Position numbers and translations under genes: made by a program. The notes beneath the pieces are model-generated. The model was not told where the DNA came from. It saw nothing but the letters and a program-made list of their open reading frames with translations, and made no database searches. A stretch of 64,000 bases of DNA from Streptomyces sp. NRRL F-6676. GTDB lineage: Bacteria > Actinomycetota > Actinomycetes > Streptomycetales > Streptomycetaceae. The stretch covers positions 14,545-78,544 of the forward strand of contig NZ_JOHS01000031.1 in assembly GCF_000725625.1 (NCBI RefSeq). Direction: 5' to 3'. Shown here in pieces: positions 44,172 through 53,800 of this stretch (position 1 is its first letter; each line of letters opens with the position of its first letter).

Positions 44172-44897
44172 TCAGACCGCGGCCGGGTCCTCCTCGACGA
44201 GGAGGTTGCGGGTGCGGTTCGGGTCGAGCTGGATGCCCGGGCCCATCGTGGTGCTGAGGGCGGCCTTCTTGATGTACCGGCCCTTGGCGGCGGACGGCTT
44301 CAGCCGGAGGATCTCCTCCAGCGCCGCACCGTAGTTCTCCACCAGCTTGGTGTCGTCGAAGGACGCCTTGCCGATGATGAAGTGCAGGTTCGAGTGCTTG
44401 TCGACGCGGAACTCGATCTTGCCGCCCTTGATGTCGTTGACGGCCTTCACGACGTCCGGGGTGACGGTGCCGGTCTTCGGGTTCGGCATCAGACCACGGG
44501 GACCGAGCACGCGGCCCAGGCGGCCGACCTTGCCCATGAGGTCCGGGGTGGCGACGACGGCGTCGAAGTCCAGGCGGCCCTTGGACACCTCGTCGATGAG
44601 CTCGTCGGCGCCGACGATGTCGGCGCCCGCGGCACGCGCGGCCTCGGCACGGTCACCGGTCGCGAAGACCAGGACCCGGGCGGTCTTGCCGGTGCCGTGC
44701 GGGAGGTTCACGGTGCCACGGACCATCTGGTCCGCCTTGCGCGGGTCGACACCCAGGCGGAAGGCGACCTCGACGGTGCCGTCGAACTTCGAGGTGGAGG
44801 TCTCCTTGGCGAGACGGACGGCCTCGAGCGGGGCGTACAGCTTCTCCCGGTCGATCTTGGCGTCCGCAGCGCGGAGAGCCTTGCTGCGCTTGCTCAC
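44172..44897 (-). CDS. rplA: 50S ribosomal protein uL1
   Basis: Ribosomal protein L1 (241 residues) of the mobile stalk at the E site, often an operon repressor. Starts [16 protein letters not shown] at a GTG (44895-44897). The family signature is complete: [15 protein letters not shown] in the middle and [18 protein letters not shown] near the end. It follows rplK by 98 nt and is ended by a T-tract terminator. Confidence 0.97.
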   Translation of the reverse strand: MSKRSKALRAADAKIDREKLYAPLEAVRLAKETSTSKFDGTVEVAFRLGVDPRKADQMVRGTVNLPHGTGKTARVLVFATGDRAEAARAAGADIVGADELIDEVSKGRLDFDAVVATPDLMGKVGRLGRVLGPRGLMPNPKTGTVTPDVVKAVNDIKGGKIEFRVDKHSNLHFIIGKASFDDTKLVENYGAALEEILRLKPSAAKGRYIKKAALSTTMGPGIQLDPNRTRNLLVEEDPAAV

Positions 44898-44995
44898 AAC
44901 TGCTCCTGTGTTCGTTTGAGGAGTCGTGGTACGGGCCGAGCAGGCCCTGCCACGGTGCTACGGGTACTACGGGGCTGGGGTCGCCCGAGGGTGGT

Positions 44996-45430
44996 TCAGC
45001 CCTCGACCGTGACGCCCATGGAACGCGCGGTGCCCGCGATGATCTTCGAGGCAGCGTCCAGGTCGTTGGCGTTGAGGTCGGGCAGCTTGGTCTGGGCGAT
45101 CTCGCGGACCTGCGCCTGGGTGATCTTGGCGACCTTGGTCTTGTGCGGCTCGCCGGAGCCCTTCTCCACGCCCGCGGCCTTGAGGATCATCTTGGCGGCC
45201 GGCGGCGTCTTGGTGATGAAGGTGAAGGAACGGTCCTCGTAGACCGTGATCTCCACCGGGATGACCCAGCCGCGCTGCGACTCGGTCGCGGCGTTGTAGG
45301 CCTTGCAGAACTCCATGATGTTGACACCGTGCTGACCCAGCGCGGGGCCGACCGGCGGAGCCGGGTTGGCGGCACCGGCCTGGATCTGGAGCTTGATGAG
45401 CCCCGTGACCTTCTTCTTCTTGGGAGGCAT
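44996..45430 (-). CDS. rplK: 50S ribosomal protein uL11
   Basis: Ribosomal protein L11 (144 residues) of the GTPase centre, the binding site of thiostrepton and the trigger for RelA. Starts [38 protein letters not shown] is intact. In frame, codons extend to 45502 but the ATG at 45428-45430 matches the family. It is separated from nusG by the long nusG terminator hairpin. Confidence 0.97.
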   Translation of the reverse strand: MPPKKKKVTGLIKLQIQAGAANPAPPVGPALGQHGVNIMEFCKAYNAATESQRGWVIPVEITVYEDRSFTFITKTPPAAKMILKAAGVEKGSGEPHKTKVAKITQAQVREIAQTKLPDLNANDLDAASKIIAGTARSMGVTVEG

Positions 45431-45532
45431 GGCTCTCCGGGTCCTTTCGATTCGGGTCCTGCCCGCCTCCGGGGACCACCCGGACGCAGGCATACCGCAC
45501 AACGATAACGGGTATACATGTGCGGCTGAAAA

Positions 45533-45578
45533 CCGAGCAGGTCAGACGGTCACCGAGGCGACCGTCTGACCTGCTCGG
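45533..45578 (-). terminator. Strong terminator after nusG
   Basis: A perfect 19-bp stem (45533-45551 with 45560-45578, 8-nt loop), the longest perfect hairpin I found in the window, starts 20 nt after the nusG stop. It separates secE-nusG from rplK-rplA. Confidence 0.85.
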
Positions 45579-45597
45579 ACGTGGGGGAACCAGAAGG

Positions 45598-46503
45598 TCA
45601 GTTCTTCTGGATCTGGTCGAAGCTCAGCTCGACCGGGGTCTCGCGGCCGAAGATCTCGACGAGGCCCTTGACCTTCTTCGAGTCGGCGTTGATCTCGTTG
45701 ATGGTCGCCTGGAGGGTGGCGAAGGGGCCGTCGGTGACGGTGACCGAGTCGCCGACCTCGAAGTCCAGCACCTGGACCTCGACCTTGCGCTGCGGGGCCG
45801 GCTTGCCCTCGGCCTCGGCGGCCTCGCGGGCGGCCTTCTCCTCGGCCTCCGGGGCGAGCATCTTCACGATCTCGTCCAGGGAGAGCGGGTACGGGTCGTA
45901 GGCGTTGCCCACGAAGCCCGTGACGCCGGGGGTGTTGCGGACGACGCCCCAGGACTCGTTCGTCAGATCCATCCGGACGAGGACGTAACCGGGCAGCTTG
46001 TTCTGCCGGACGGTCTTGCGCTCGCCGTTCTTGATCTGGACGATCTCTTCCTCGGGCACCTCGGCCTGGTAGATGAACTCCTCGACGTTCAGCGAGACGG
46101 CGCGCTGCTCCAGGTTGGCCTTCACGCGCTTCTCGTAGCCCGCGTAGGTGTGGATCACGTACCAGTCGCCGGGCAGCGTGCGCAGCTCCTCGCGGAGCGC
46201 GGCGACCGGGTCGAGCACGGGCTCCGGCTCGGCCTCGACGGCCGCTTCGTCGTCGGTGTCCGTCTCGTCGGTGTCCGCCACCGCCGTGTCGTCGTCCTCG
46301 GCGTCCTCGACGGTGTCGTCGTCCTCGACGGTGTCCTCGTCGCCGGCGGCGTGCTCGGCGGCGGCCTCGTGTGCGGCGGCCTCGGCAGCCTGGGCCTCGG
46401 TGGACTCCTCGGCGTCCCCGGTGTCCGCGCCCTCGACGGTGTCGAGCTCGTCCTCCACGGACTCGACCGGCTCGATGGCGTCGTTCAGGTTCGGGTCAGA
46501 CAC
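45598..46503 (-). CDS. nusG: Transcription factor NusG with long acidic extension
   Basis: NusG (301 residues), the processivity factor that couples RNA polymerase to the ribosome and Rho. The NGN domain begins near residue 113 ([20 protein letters not shown]) and the KOW domain occupies about 245-300 ([19 protein letters not shown]). Before them lies an Asp/Glu/Ala-rich extension of about 105 residues, absent from E. coli NusG (181 residues) but usual in streptomycetes. The start is the GTG at 46501-46503, 77 nt after secE. Confidence 0.96.
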   Translation of the reverse strand: MSDPNLNDAIEPVESVEDELDTVEGADTGDAEESTEAQAAEAAAHEAAAEHAAGDEDTVEDDDTVEDAEDDDTAVADTDETDTDDEAAVEAEPEPVLDPVAALREELRTLPGDWYVIHTYAGYEKRVKANLEQRAVSLNVEEFIYQAEVPEEEIVQIKNGERKTVRQNKLPGYVLVRMDLTNESWGVVRNTPGVTGFVGNAYDPYPLSLDEIVKMLAPEAEEKAAREAAEAEGKPAPQRKVEVQVLDFEVGDSVTVTDGPFATLQATINEINADSKKVKGLVEIFGRETPVELSFDQIQKN

Positions 46504-46580
46504 TGTGGCTGCTTCTTCCTGGATACAGAGGGGTGGAACATGCGAAAGGGGCGCCGGACACGGCGCCCTTCGCTCCGGGC

Positions 46581-46865
46581 TCAGCCGAAGACGTACTTCG
46601 CTGCGTGGTTGAAGCCATAGTCAATCACGGTCACCAGACCGATCATGATGGCAACGAAGAAGATCACCACGGTGGTGTACGACGTCAGCTGGTTGCGCGA
46701 CGGCCAGACGACCTTGCGGAGTTCCGCGACGATCTGGCGGTAGAAGAGGGCGAGGCGCTTGAGCGGGCCCTTCTTGCCCCGCTTGCCACCCTTGCGCCCC
46801 TTCTTGCTCTCCGTCACCTCGTCCTGGGCGTCAGGCGTGTCGAGGGAGCCCACGGCGTCCGTCAT
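46581..46865 (-). CDS. secE: Preprotein translocase subunit SecE
   Basis: SecE (94 residues), the clamp that holds SecY together. A basic cytoplasmic region ([13 protein letters not shown]) precedes the conserved amphipathic segment [20 protein letters not shown] and one membrane helix ([19 protein letters not shown]). It is a short single-helix form as in most Gram-positive bacteria. It lies 110 nt after tRNA-Trp and directly before nusG. Confidence 0.97.
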   Translation of the reverse strand: MTDAVGSLDTPDAQDEVTESKKGRKGGKRGKKGPLKRLALFYRQIVAELRKVVWPSRNQLTSYTTVVIFFVAIMIGLVTVIDYGFNHAAKYVFG

Positions 46866-46975
46866 TCATCCTCACCTGATCCCGGGTCGTGGCCGTGCCG
46901 CGCCCGGTTGAGCCGCACGGCGGGTGCATGAAGTACGTACTCTGCAGCACACATCCTCGATGAAGGAGTGTGTAG

Positions 46976-47048
46976 CAGGGCCGGAGGGACTTGAACCCCC
47001 AACCGCTGGTTTTGGAGACCAGTGCTCTACCAATTGAGCTACGACCCT
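46976..47048 (-). tRNA. trpT: tRNA-Trp (CCA anticodon)
   Basis: A 73-nt cloverleaf on the minus strand: acceptor AGGGTCG pairs with CGGCCCT, the anticodon arm CTGGT-CTCCAAA-ACCAG carries CCA, and the T arm contains GGTTCAAGTCC. The discriminator is G, as expected for tryptophan. The 3' CCA is not encoded. It lies immediately upstream of secE, an arrangement also known in mycobacteria. Confidence 0.97.
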
Positions 47049-47299
47049 TTGTCCGTCCCCCAACGTACCGCATCCGTCCGAGTGCCAGGCGTGCACCGGC
47101 TCGACGCGGCCCGCAGGAGGCCAACGACGTAGGAGTGTACGTGGTCCACGGCCGGGCGTCGAACGGAAAGCGCCCGTACGGTGATCGGGCTCCCGCCGCG
47201 CGCGGCGGATACGTATGGTTGTCCGCCCGCTGTCCACTCCGTGTTCAGTCCGTGAAACCCGCGTGCCGGGGCGGTTTCCGGTCTGGAACGATGGGTGCC

Positions 47300-48526
47300 A
47301 TGAGCGCTGCAACCCCTCCCACCGAGCGCCGGGTCTCCGCGCGCATCGGCGCGATCTCCGAATCCGCCACCCTCGCCGTGGACGCCAAGGCGAAGGCCCT
47401 CAAGGCCGCCGGGCGCCCGGTGATCGGCTTCGGCGCCGGTGAGCCCGACTTCCCGACGCCGGACTACATCGTCGAGGCCGCCGTCGAGGCGTGCAAGAAC
47501 CCGAAGTACCACCGGTACACCCCGGCCGGCGGGCTGCCCGAGCTGAAGGCCGCGATCGCCGCGAAGACGCTGCGCGACTCGCACTACGAGGTCGACCCGT
47601 CGCAGATCCTCGTCACCAACGGCGGCAAGCAGGCCATCTACAACGCCTTCGCCGCGATCCTCGACCCGGGCGACGAGGTCATCGTCCCGGCTCCGTACTG
47701 GACGACGTACCCCGAGTCGATCCGGCTGGCCGGCGGCGTCCCGGTGGAGGTCGTCGCGGACGAGACCACCGGCTACCGGGTGAGCGTGGAGCAGCTCGAG
47801 GCCGCGCGCACCGAGAAGACCAAGTGCGTGCTGTTCGTCTCCCCGTCCAACCCGACGGGCGCGGTCTACGGAGAGGCCGAGGCGGAGGCGATCGGCCGCT
47901 GGGCCGTCGAGCACGGCCTGTGGGTGCTCACCGACGAGATCTACGAGCACCTCGTCTACGGCGACGCCACGTTCACGTCGCTCCCGGCGCTCCTGCCCGA
48001 GCTGCGCGACAAGTGCGTCGTCGTCAACGGCGTGGCCAAGACGTACGCGATGACGGGCTGGCGGGTGGGCTGGATCATCGGCCCCAAGGACGTCGTCAAG
48101 GCGGCCACCAACCTCCAGTCGCACGCCACGTCGAACGTGAACAACGTGGCCCAGGTCGCCGCGCTGGCCGCCGTCTCCGGTGACCTGTCCGCGGTCGCAC
48201 AGATGCGCGAGGCCTTCGACCGGCGCCGCAAGCTCATCGTGCGGATGCTCAACGAGATCGACGGCGTGCTCTGCCCCGAGCCGGAGGGCGCCTTCTACGC
48301 GTACCCCTCGGTCAAGGAACTCCTCGGCAAGGAGATCCGCGGCAAGCGCCCGCAGTCCACGGTGGAGCTGGCCGCGCTCATCCTGGAGGAGGCCGAGGTC
48401 GCGGTCGTCCCGGGCGAGGCCTTCGGCACGCCGGGCTATCTGCGGCTGTCGTACGCGCTCGGCGACGAGGACCTCGTCGAGGGCGTGAGCCGCGTCCAGA
48501 AGCTGCTGGCGGAGGCGCGGGACTGA
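47300..48526 (+). CDS. Aspartate-type aminotransferase (class I/II)
   Basis: A 408-residue PLP-dependent aminotransferase of the aspartate family. The substrate-side segment [15 protein letters not shown], the cofactor-site [20 protein letters not shown] and the Schiff-base lysine K247 in [16 protein letters not shown] are present, plus the terminal arginine region YLRLSYAL. Aspartate or prephenate transamination is the usual activity; exact specificity cannot be read. The ATG at 47300 was chosen; another ATG three codons earlier (47291) is possible. The 250 nt between the tRNA and this gene hold no other gene. A strong terminator follows. Confidence 0.92.
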   Translation: MSAATPPTERRVSARIGAISESATLAVDAKAKALKAAGRPVIGFGAGEPDFPTPDYIVEAAVEACKNPKYHRYTPAGGLPELKAAIAAKTLRDSHYEVDPSQILVTNGGKQAIYNAFAAILDPGDEVIVPAPYWTTYPESIRLAGGVPVEVVADETTGYRVSVEQLEAARTEKTKCVLFVSPSNPTGAVYGEAEAEAIGRWAVEHGLWVLTDEIYEHLVYGDATFTSLPALLPELRDKCVVVNGVAKTYAMTGWRVGWIIGPKDVVKAATNLQSHATSNVNNVAQVAALAAVSGDLSAVAQMREAFDRRRKLIVRMLNEIDGVLCPEPEGAFYAYPSVKELLGKEIRGKRPQSTVELAALILEEAEVAVVPGEAFGTPGYLRLSYALGDEDLVEGVSRVQKLLAEARD

Positions 48527-48548
48527 GGTTCTCGACCTCCACGCGCGC

Positions 48549-48584
48549 GTGCGGGCCAACCTACTCATGTGAGTGGGTTGGCCC
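48549..48584 (+). terminator. Terminator after the aminotransferase gene
   Basis: A 16-bp stem with one GU pair and a 4-nt loop (48549-48564 with 48569-48584), 22 nt after the stop codon. Confidence 0.8.
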
Positions 48585-48661
48585 GCGTTCGTCTGTGCGA
48601 GCAAGACCACTATCGGGGAAAGCGGTACCGGGACGGGCCGGGCGTGCGGCAGGATCATGCA

Positions 48662-49780
48662 ATGGAGCGTGTACGTGAACTCTCCGAGCAACGCGGTGCC
48701 CGCGATGTCTCCGAGCTGCCGAAGGCCCATCTGCATCTGCACTTCACCGGGTCGATGCGGCCCGCCACCCTGCTGGAACTCGCCGACAAGTACGGCGTGC
48801 GCCTGCCCGACGCGCTGACCGAGGCCCTCCTCGGCGGCGAGCCGCCGAGACTGCGGGCGACGGACGAACGCGGCTGGTTCCGCTTCCAGCGGCTGTACGA
48901 CGCCGCCCGCTCGTGCCTGCGGGAGCCGGACGACATCCGGCGGCTGGTGCGGGAGGCGGCCGAGGAGGATCTGCGGGACGGCTCCCGGTGGCTGGAGATC
49001 CAGGTGGACCCGACGTCGTACGCCCCGCGCCTGGGCGGGCTGATCCCGGCGCTGGAGATCATCCTGGACGCGGTCGACTCGGCGCGCCGGGACACGGGCC
49101 TCGACATGCGCGTCCTGGTGGCCGCGAACCGCATGAAGCACCCGCTGGACGCTCGCACGCTGGCCCGGCTGGCGGTGCGGTACGCGGACCGGGGCATCGT
49201 CGGCTTCGGGCTGTCGAACGACGAACGGCGCGGCATGGCCCGCGACTTCGACCGCGCGTTCGCCATCGCGCGCGAGGGCGGTCTGCTGTCGGCCCCGCAC
49301 GGCGGCGAGCTGAGCGGCCCCTCCTCGGTCCGCGACTGCCTCGACGACCTGCACGCCGGCCGGCTCGGCCACGGCGTCCGGGCGGCGGAGGACCCGCGGC
49401 TGCTGGCGCGTCTGGCCGAGGCGGGCGTGACCTGTGAGGTGTGCCCGGCGTCGAACGTGGCGCTCGGCGTCTACGAGAAGCCGGAGGACGTCCCGCTGCG
49501 CACGCTGTTCGAGGCGGGCGTGCCGATGGCGCTGGGCGCCGACGACCCGCTGCTGTTCGGCTCACGCCTGGCGGCCCAGTACGAGATCGCCCGCCGCCAC
49601 CACGGCTTCACCGACGCGGAGCTGGCGGAGCTGGCCCGCCAGTCGGTACGGGGTTCGGCGGCGCCGGAGGACGTACGGGCCGGGCTTCTGGCGGAGATCG
49701 ACGCCTGGCTCGCGGCCCCGCCGGCCGCCGTTCCCTCCGCTACGCCTGGAGATCGACGCCGATCATCACCGGCTCGTTGA
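48662..49780 (+). CDS. Adenosine deaminase family protein
   Basis: A 372-residue metal-dependent deaminase of the adenosine/AMP deaminase superfamily, which converts adenosine to inosine. The metal motif AHLHLHFTGSM (His25, His27), the catalytic HGGE (equivalent to HAGE), the His in GRLGHGVRA and the ADDPLLFG loop are all present, so it should be active. The substrate may be adenosine or a related nucleoside. The start is the ATG at 48662; the upstream frame to 48569 looks like leader. Its last 41 bases overlap the 3' end of murB, transcribed convergently. Confidence 0.88.
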   Translation: MERVRELSEQRGARDVSELPKAHLHLHFTGSMRPATLLELADKYGVRLPDALTEALLGGEPPRLRATDERGWFRFQRLYDAARSCLREPDDIRRLVREAAEEDLRDGSRWLEIQVDPTSYAPRLGGLIPALEIILDAVDSARRDTGLDMRVLVAANRMKHPLDARTLARLAVRYADRGIVGFGLSNDERRGMARDFDRAFAIAREGGLLSAPHGGELSGPSSVRDCLDDLHAGRLGHGVRAAEDPRLLARLAEAGVTCEVCPASNVALGVYEKPEDVPLRTLFEAGVPMALGADDPLLFGSRLAAQYEIARRHHGFTDAELAELARQSVRGSAAPEDVRAGLLAEIDAWLAAPPAAVPSATPGDRRRSSPAR

Positions 49781-50801
49781 CGAGGGTGATGCCGAACGCC
49801 TCGCGGACGCCGGTGACGACCTCGCGGGCCAGCGCGAGGAGGTCCTCGGTGGTGGCCCCGCCCCGGTTGGTGAGGGCGAGGGTGTGCTTGGTGGAGATGC
49901 GGGCGGGGCCGCTGCCGTAGCCCTTGGTGAAGCCTGCCTTGTCGATCAGCCAGGCCGCCGAGGTCTTGGTGCGGCCGTCTCCCGCCGGGTAGGCCGGGGG
50001 CTCGACGCCGTCGCCGAGCCGCTCCCGTACCCGCGTGCGGAACACCGCGAAGGCCTCGTCGTCGAGGATCGGGTTGGTGAAGAAGGACCCGGCGGACCAG
50101 GTGTCGTGGTCCTCGGGGTCCAGCACCATGCCCTTGCCGGCGCGCAGCTTGAGCACGGTCTCGCGCGCGTCGGCGAGCGGCACGCGCTCCCCCGGCTCGA
50201 CGCCCAGCGCCCGCGCGGTCTCGGCGTACCTCAGGGGTGCCGACAGCCCGCCGGCGTCCTCCAGTGCGAACCGGACGCGCAGGACGACGTACCGCTCGGG
50301 GTCGGCCTTGAAGCGGCTGTGCCGGTAGGAGAAGGCGCACTCCTCGTTGGTGAGGGTCACCGTCTCGCCCGCGCGCCGGTCGTAGGCGATCACCTCGGTG
50401 AGGGTGGCGGAGACCTCCTGGCCGTACGCGCCGACGTTCTGCACGGGGGTCGCGCCGGCGGAGCCGGGGATTCCGGCGAGGCACTCGATCCCGGCGAGCC
50501 CGGCCTCGACGGTGCGCGTGACGACGTCGCTCCACACCTCGCCCGCCGCGACCTCCAGCCGGTTCCCGTCGAGCGCGATCCCGCGGGTGGCGATGCGCAG
50601 CGCGGTCCCGGCGAACCCCTTGTCCCCGACGACGAGATTCGATCCCCCGCCGATCAGCAACAACGGCGTCCCGGAACCATCGGCCTCCCGCACGGCCTCG
50701 ACCACCTCGGCGTCGGAGTCCGCGGTGACCAACCGGTCCACGGACCCCCCGAGCCGAAAGGTGGTCAGGGGCGCGAGCGAAGCATCATGAAGTACCTGCA
50801 C
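49740..50801 (-). CDS. murB: UDP-N-acetylenolpyruvoylglucosamine reductase MurB
   Basis: MurB (353 residues), the FAD enzyme that makes UDP-MurNAc for peptidoglycan. FAD-binding segments TTFRLGGSVDRL, LLIGGGSNLVVGDKGF and CLAGIPGSAGATPVQNVGAYG, SYRHSRFK and the catalytic region AGSFFTNPI are present, and the length fits the E. coli-like type I enzyme. The start is the GTG at 50799-50801. It overlaps the convergent adenosine deaminase gene by 41 nt at its 3' end. The 194-nt spacer to the next gene upstream contains nothing recognisable. Confidence 0.96.
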   Translation of the reverse strand: MQVLHDASLAPLTTFRLGGSVDRLVTADSDAEVVEAVREADGSGTPLLLIGGGSNLVVGDKGFAGTALRIATRGIALDGNRLEVAAGEVWSDVVTRTVEAGLAGIECLAGIPGSAGATPVQNVGAYGQEVSATLTEVIAYDRRAGETVTLTNEECAFSYRHSRFKADPERYVVLRVRFALEDAGGLSAPLRYAETARALGVEPGERVPLADARETVLKLRAGKGMVLDPEDHDTWSAGSFFTNPILDDEAFAVFRTRVRERLGDGVEPPAYPAGDGRTKTSAAWLIDKAGFTKGYGSGPARISTKHTLALTNRGGATTEDLLALAREVVTGVREAFGITLVNEPVMIGVDLQA

Positions 50802-50995
50802 CGGACAAGCCTACGGTGCCCTCCAAGGGCGCGGGTAACCGCGCGATCGACCACAACAGGCCCGCACCCGCCGACGAACGAAGAACCCCCCGAGCCGGAA
50901 GGCGCCCAGGGGGTCGAAGGGGCACAGCCCCTTCAGAACGGGAAGGGCAGGGGCGGCGGGGGCGAAAACCCCCACCGCCCGCACCCCACCCGCCC

Positions 50996-52438
50996 TCAGC
51001 CCTCCACCACCTCCAGCACATCCCCCCGCACGGCGACCTTCTCCTCCACCACGGCCCCTGCCGACCGCCGCCCCGGGATCAGCAGCGCCGCCCCGCCCGC
51101 GAGGGCGACGACCCCCGCCCCCACCACCAGCGCCGGCCGCAGCCCGTCCACGAACGACGCCGCCGTCTCGTAACCCCCCTGCGCCGCGAAGATCGACGAC
51201 ATCACGGCGACTCCGAGCGCGCCCCCGACCTCACGCAACGCGTTGTTCGCCCCGGAGGCGATCCCCTGCTCCCCCACCCGCACGCTCGACATCACGAGAT
51301 GCGAGGCCGGCGCGAAGTACAGGGACATCCCCACGCCGCTCACGATCAGCCCCGGCAACTGCGCCGCGTACGACACGTCGGCCGTGACCACCGCGGCGAG
51401 GTACCCGAGCCCCAGCGCCTGGAGGAAGAGCCCCGCGGCGACGACCGGCCGTCCTCCGATCCGGTCGGCGAGATAGCCCGCGACCGGCGCGATCAGCATC
51501 GGCATGCCCGTCCACGGCAGCATCCGCAGCCCCGCCTCGGTGGGCGAGTACCCGAGCACCCCCTGCATGTACTGGCTGAGCAGGAAGATCGAGCCGAACA
51601 TGCCGAGGAACATCAGCAGGCTGGCCGCGTTGATGCCGGAGAAGGCGCGGGAGCGGAACAGCCGCATCGGCAGCATGGGGTGGGCGGCCCGCGCCCCGTG
51701 CACCACGAACCCGGCCAGCAGCGCGGCCCCCGCGAACAGCCCGGTCAGCACCAGGCCGCTGGTCCAGCCGTCGGCGGGCCCGCGGACCAGTCCGTAGACG
51801 ATGCCGAAGAGGCCACCGCTGACGAGCACGGTGCCGGTCGGGTCGAGCGGGGCCCCGGTGCCGTGGGACTCGGCGAGGCGCAGCCGGGCGAGCGGCAGCA
51901 GGGCGAGGCCTATCGGCACGTTCAGCCAGAAGATCCAGTGCCAGGACACGTGTTCGGTGAGGCTGCCGCCGATGAGGGGTCCGGAGGCGACGGCGAGTCC
52001 GTTGACGGCGCCCCAGATGCCGAAGGCCATGCCGCGCTTGGCGGCGGGCACGGCGGCGGTGAGCAGGGTCAGGGTGAGCGGCATCATGACGGCCGCCCCG
52101 ACGCCCTGCACGGCCCGGGCGGCGATCAGCGAGTCGATGCCGGGTGCCATGGCCGCGGCGGCCGAGGCACCGGTGAAGACGGTGAGCCCGGCCAGGAAGA
52201 GCCGCCGGCGGCCGAACCGGTCGCCGAGCGCGGCGCCGAACATGAGGAGGACGGCGAAGGTGAGCGTGTAGGCGCTCACGGTCCACTCCAGGTCGTCCAG
52301 CTTGCCGCCGAGATCCTCGCGGATGGAGGGCAGGGCGGTGGTGACGACGAGGTTGTCGAGCGACGCCATGAAGCCGGCGGCGCTGGTGAGGAGGAGGGCC
52401 CAGACGGTCCCTCCCCGGCGTGCGGTCTGCTGTGACAC
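50996..52438 (-). CDS. MFS drug exporter regulated by the adjacent TetR
   Basis: A 480-residue DHA2-type major facilitator (EmrB/QacA family). Motif D1 LDNLVVTTALPSI is at about 27-39, motif A GAALGDRFGRRRLF at about 68-81, and motif C GLAVASGPLIGGSLT near 150. The start is the GTG at 52436-52438 with GGGGGAG upstream. The TetR gene lies directly upstream on the same strand, and an operator-like repeat (52454-52471) overlaps the probable promoter. Export of an antibiotic-like compound is the usual role; substrate unknown. The final 30 residues form a hydrophilic tail. Confidence 0.9.
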   Translation of the reverse strand: MSQQTARRGGTVWALLLTSAAGFMASLDNLVVTTALPSIREDLGGKLDDLEWTVSAYTLTFAVLLMFGAALGDRFGRRRLFLAGLTVFTGASAAAAMAPGIDSLIAARAVQGVGAAVMMPLTLTLLTAAVPAAKRGMAFGIWGAVNGLAVASGPLIGGSLTEHVSWHWIFWLNVPIGLALLPLARLRLAESHGTGAPLDPTGTVLVSGGLFGIVYGLVRGPADGWTSGLVLTGLFAGAALLAGFVVHGARAAHPMLPMRLFRSRAFSGINAASLLMFLGMFGSIFLLSQYMQGVLGYSPTEAGLRMLPWTGMPMLIAPVAGYLADRIGGRPVVAAGLFLQALGLGYLAAVVTADVSYAAQLPGLIVSGVGMSLYFAPASHLVMSSVRVGEQGIASGANNALREVGGALGVAVMSSIFAAQGGYETAASFVDGLRPALVVGAGVVALAGGAALLIPGRRSAGAVVEEKVAVRGDVLEVVEG

Positions 52439-52453
52439 GGCGACTCCCCCAAC

Positions 52454-52471
52454 TTAGTAATTGACCACTAA
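52454..52471 (-). promoter_or_regulatory. TetR operator in front of the MFS gene
   Basis: TTAGT-N8-ACTAA, the same half-sites and spacing as at 53129-53148 upstream of tetR. It lies 16-33 nt upstream of the MFS start, overlapping a TAAGTT -10-like element (52451-52456). Confidence 0.75.
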
Positions 52472-52550
52472 CTTTCCTGGACAGACGACGGCACGGCTCA
52501 TGGCCCCACGCGTCACGGAACGGCGGACCCGCAAGCCCCCGCCCCGTCCC

Positions 52551-53120
52551 CTACTTCTCCAGCCGGCCCTTGACCCTGGCCGACGGGTACAGCCCCTCCC
52601 ACACCCGGTGCTCGGGCGGGAACCCCATGGCGACCAGACAGTTGACGAGCATCCCGTACGCCAGGAAGGTCGTCGTCTCGTCGATGTCCGCGCCGAGCGG
52701 GAGGTGGACGGTGTCCCACATGTTCATCCACTCGGCCCGCACGGCCTCGCCGAACTCCCGGTCGCCGTCCTGCTCGGCGGCGGCCACGGCGACGTACATC
52801 TGCATCTGCAACTGCAACAGCTCGGGCCGGTCGGCGATGAGCTCCGTATAGGCGTTGGCCATGGCATGCAGGGCCTCCTCGCCCTCCAGCCCCTCCGACG
52901 CCCGCTCGAACGTCGCGGTGATCTCGGCCGTACAGCGTTCGGTCGCCGCGCGGAAGATCGCCCGCTTGTCCGGGAAGAGCCGGAAGAGGTACGGCTGCGA
53001 CACCCCGACGCGTCTGGCGATCGCCTCGGTGGACGTGCCGTGGTAACCGCCGCGGGCGAACTCGCTCGTCGCCGCACGGATGACGCTCTCGCGCCGCTCC
53101 TCCGCGCTCATCCTGACCAT
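52551..53120 (-). CDS. TetR-family regulator
   Basis: A 189-residue TetR regulator. The N-terminal helix-turn-helix (SVIRAATSEFARGGYHGTS, then IARRVGVSQPYLFRLFPDK) occupies about residues 13-52; the remainder is a variable ligand-binding and dimer domain with QLQMQMYVAVAAA. It probably represses both itself and the downstream MFS gene, since both promoters share one operator type. The ATG at 53118-53120 is only about six bases from the -10 element, so the message is predicted to be leaderless. Confidence 0.93.
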   Translation of the reverse strand: MVRMSAEERRESVIRAATSEFARGGYHGTSTEAIARRVGVSQPYLFRLFPDKRAIFRAATERCTAEITATFERASEGLEGEEALHAMANAYTELIADRPELLQLQMQMYVAVAAAEQDGDREFGEAVRAEWMNMWDTVHLPLGADIDETTTFLAYGMLVNCLVAMGFPPEHRVWEGLYPSARVKGRLEK

Positions 53121-53126
53121 GCGAGT

Positions 53127-53156
53127 AAGTTAGTGCTCAATCACTAACTACGTCAA
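53127..53156 (-). promoter_or_regulatory. tetR promoter with embedded operator
   Basis: TTGACG (53151-53156), an 18-nt spacer and TAACTT (53127-53132). The perfect palindrome GTTAGT-N8-ACTAAC (53129-53148) fills the spacer and overlaps the -10, an ideal position for repression. Confidence 0.8.
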
Positions 53157-53296
53157 GCGGTCGCCGAAAATGGCATGTGAGGGTCAACCAGCCGCCCCTA
53201 GGATCAGGGCGACCTCGGCGGGCACCGCGACCGGGTCGCCGCAGGCGGCCCTCGGACCGGAGCGGAAGCCGCCGACCGACGGAAGGGGAACAGCAC

Positions 53297-53725
53297 GTGA
53301 AGCCGGAGAAGTCGCGTACCCGCTGGATGCGCTCCGCCTCCCTGCTCGTGGGCGCGCTCGGACTGGTGGTCGTGACGGCCAACGCGGCCAGCGCCCAGAC
53401 GATCAAGACCTATGGGGCGTACGAGGGCGGCGGCTGGGGGGCCTGGTCGCAGGACCCCGGCACCGACCAGTACGGCGACGCCACCCCGGGCGACTCGATC
53501 CAGGCGTGCGACAGCATCGCGGACGGCTGGGGCATCGAGGTGCGGCTCGACATCGGCCGGGACGGCGACATCGACCGCACGGTGAGCACCCGCGGGCACA
53601 GCTCGTTCTACTGCTCGGCCTGGAAGACCGGCGACATCAAGGAGGACACCCCGATCCGCATGTGGGTCGTGAAGGTGAAGGGCGACACGAGCTACCACCC
53701 GGTGTACTGGGACGGCCACGCGTAG
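53297..53725 (+). CDS. Small secreted protein, unknown function
   Basis: A 142-residue protein with a clear signal peptide (basic start, hydrophobic ASLLVGALGLVVVTA, cleavage after ASA at residue 33). The mature part of about 109 residues is rich in Gly, Asp and aromatic residues (GAYEGGGWGAWSQDP) and has two cysteines likely to form a disulphide. I do not recognise a family. Start is the GTG at 53297 with AAGGGGAA upstream. It is followed by a bidirectional terminator. Confidence 0.8.
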   Translation: MKPEKSRTRWMRSASLLVGALGLVVVTANAASAQTIKTYGAYEGGGWGAWSQDPGTDQYGDATPGDSIQACDSIADGWGIEVRLDIGRDGDIDRTVSTRGHSSFYCSAWKTGDIKEDTPIRMWVVKVKGDTSYHPVYWDGHA

Positions 53726-53743
53726 CCCGGCCGGAACGCCGGT

Positions 53744-53789
53744 ACGCGGACGGGCCCGCCCCCTCGAAGGGGTGCGGGCCCGTCCGCGT
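53744..53789. terminator. Bidirectional terminator between convergent genes
   Basis: A 16-bp perfect stem (53744-53759 with 53774-53789) extended by CCCC/GGGG, closing on TCGAA. It lies between the secreted-protein gene and the convergent dehydratase gene and could serve both. Confidence 0.8.
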
Positions 53790-53800
53790 TCCGGCGTACT

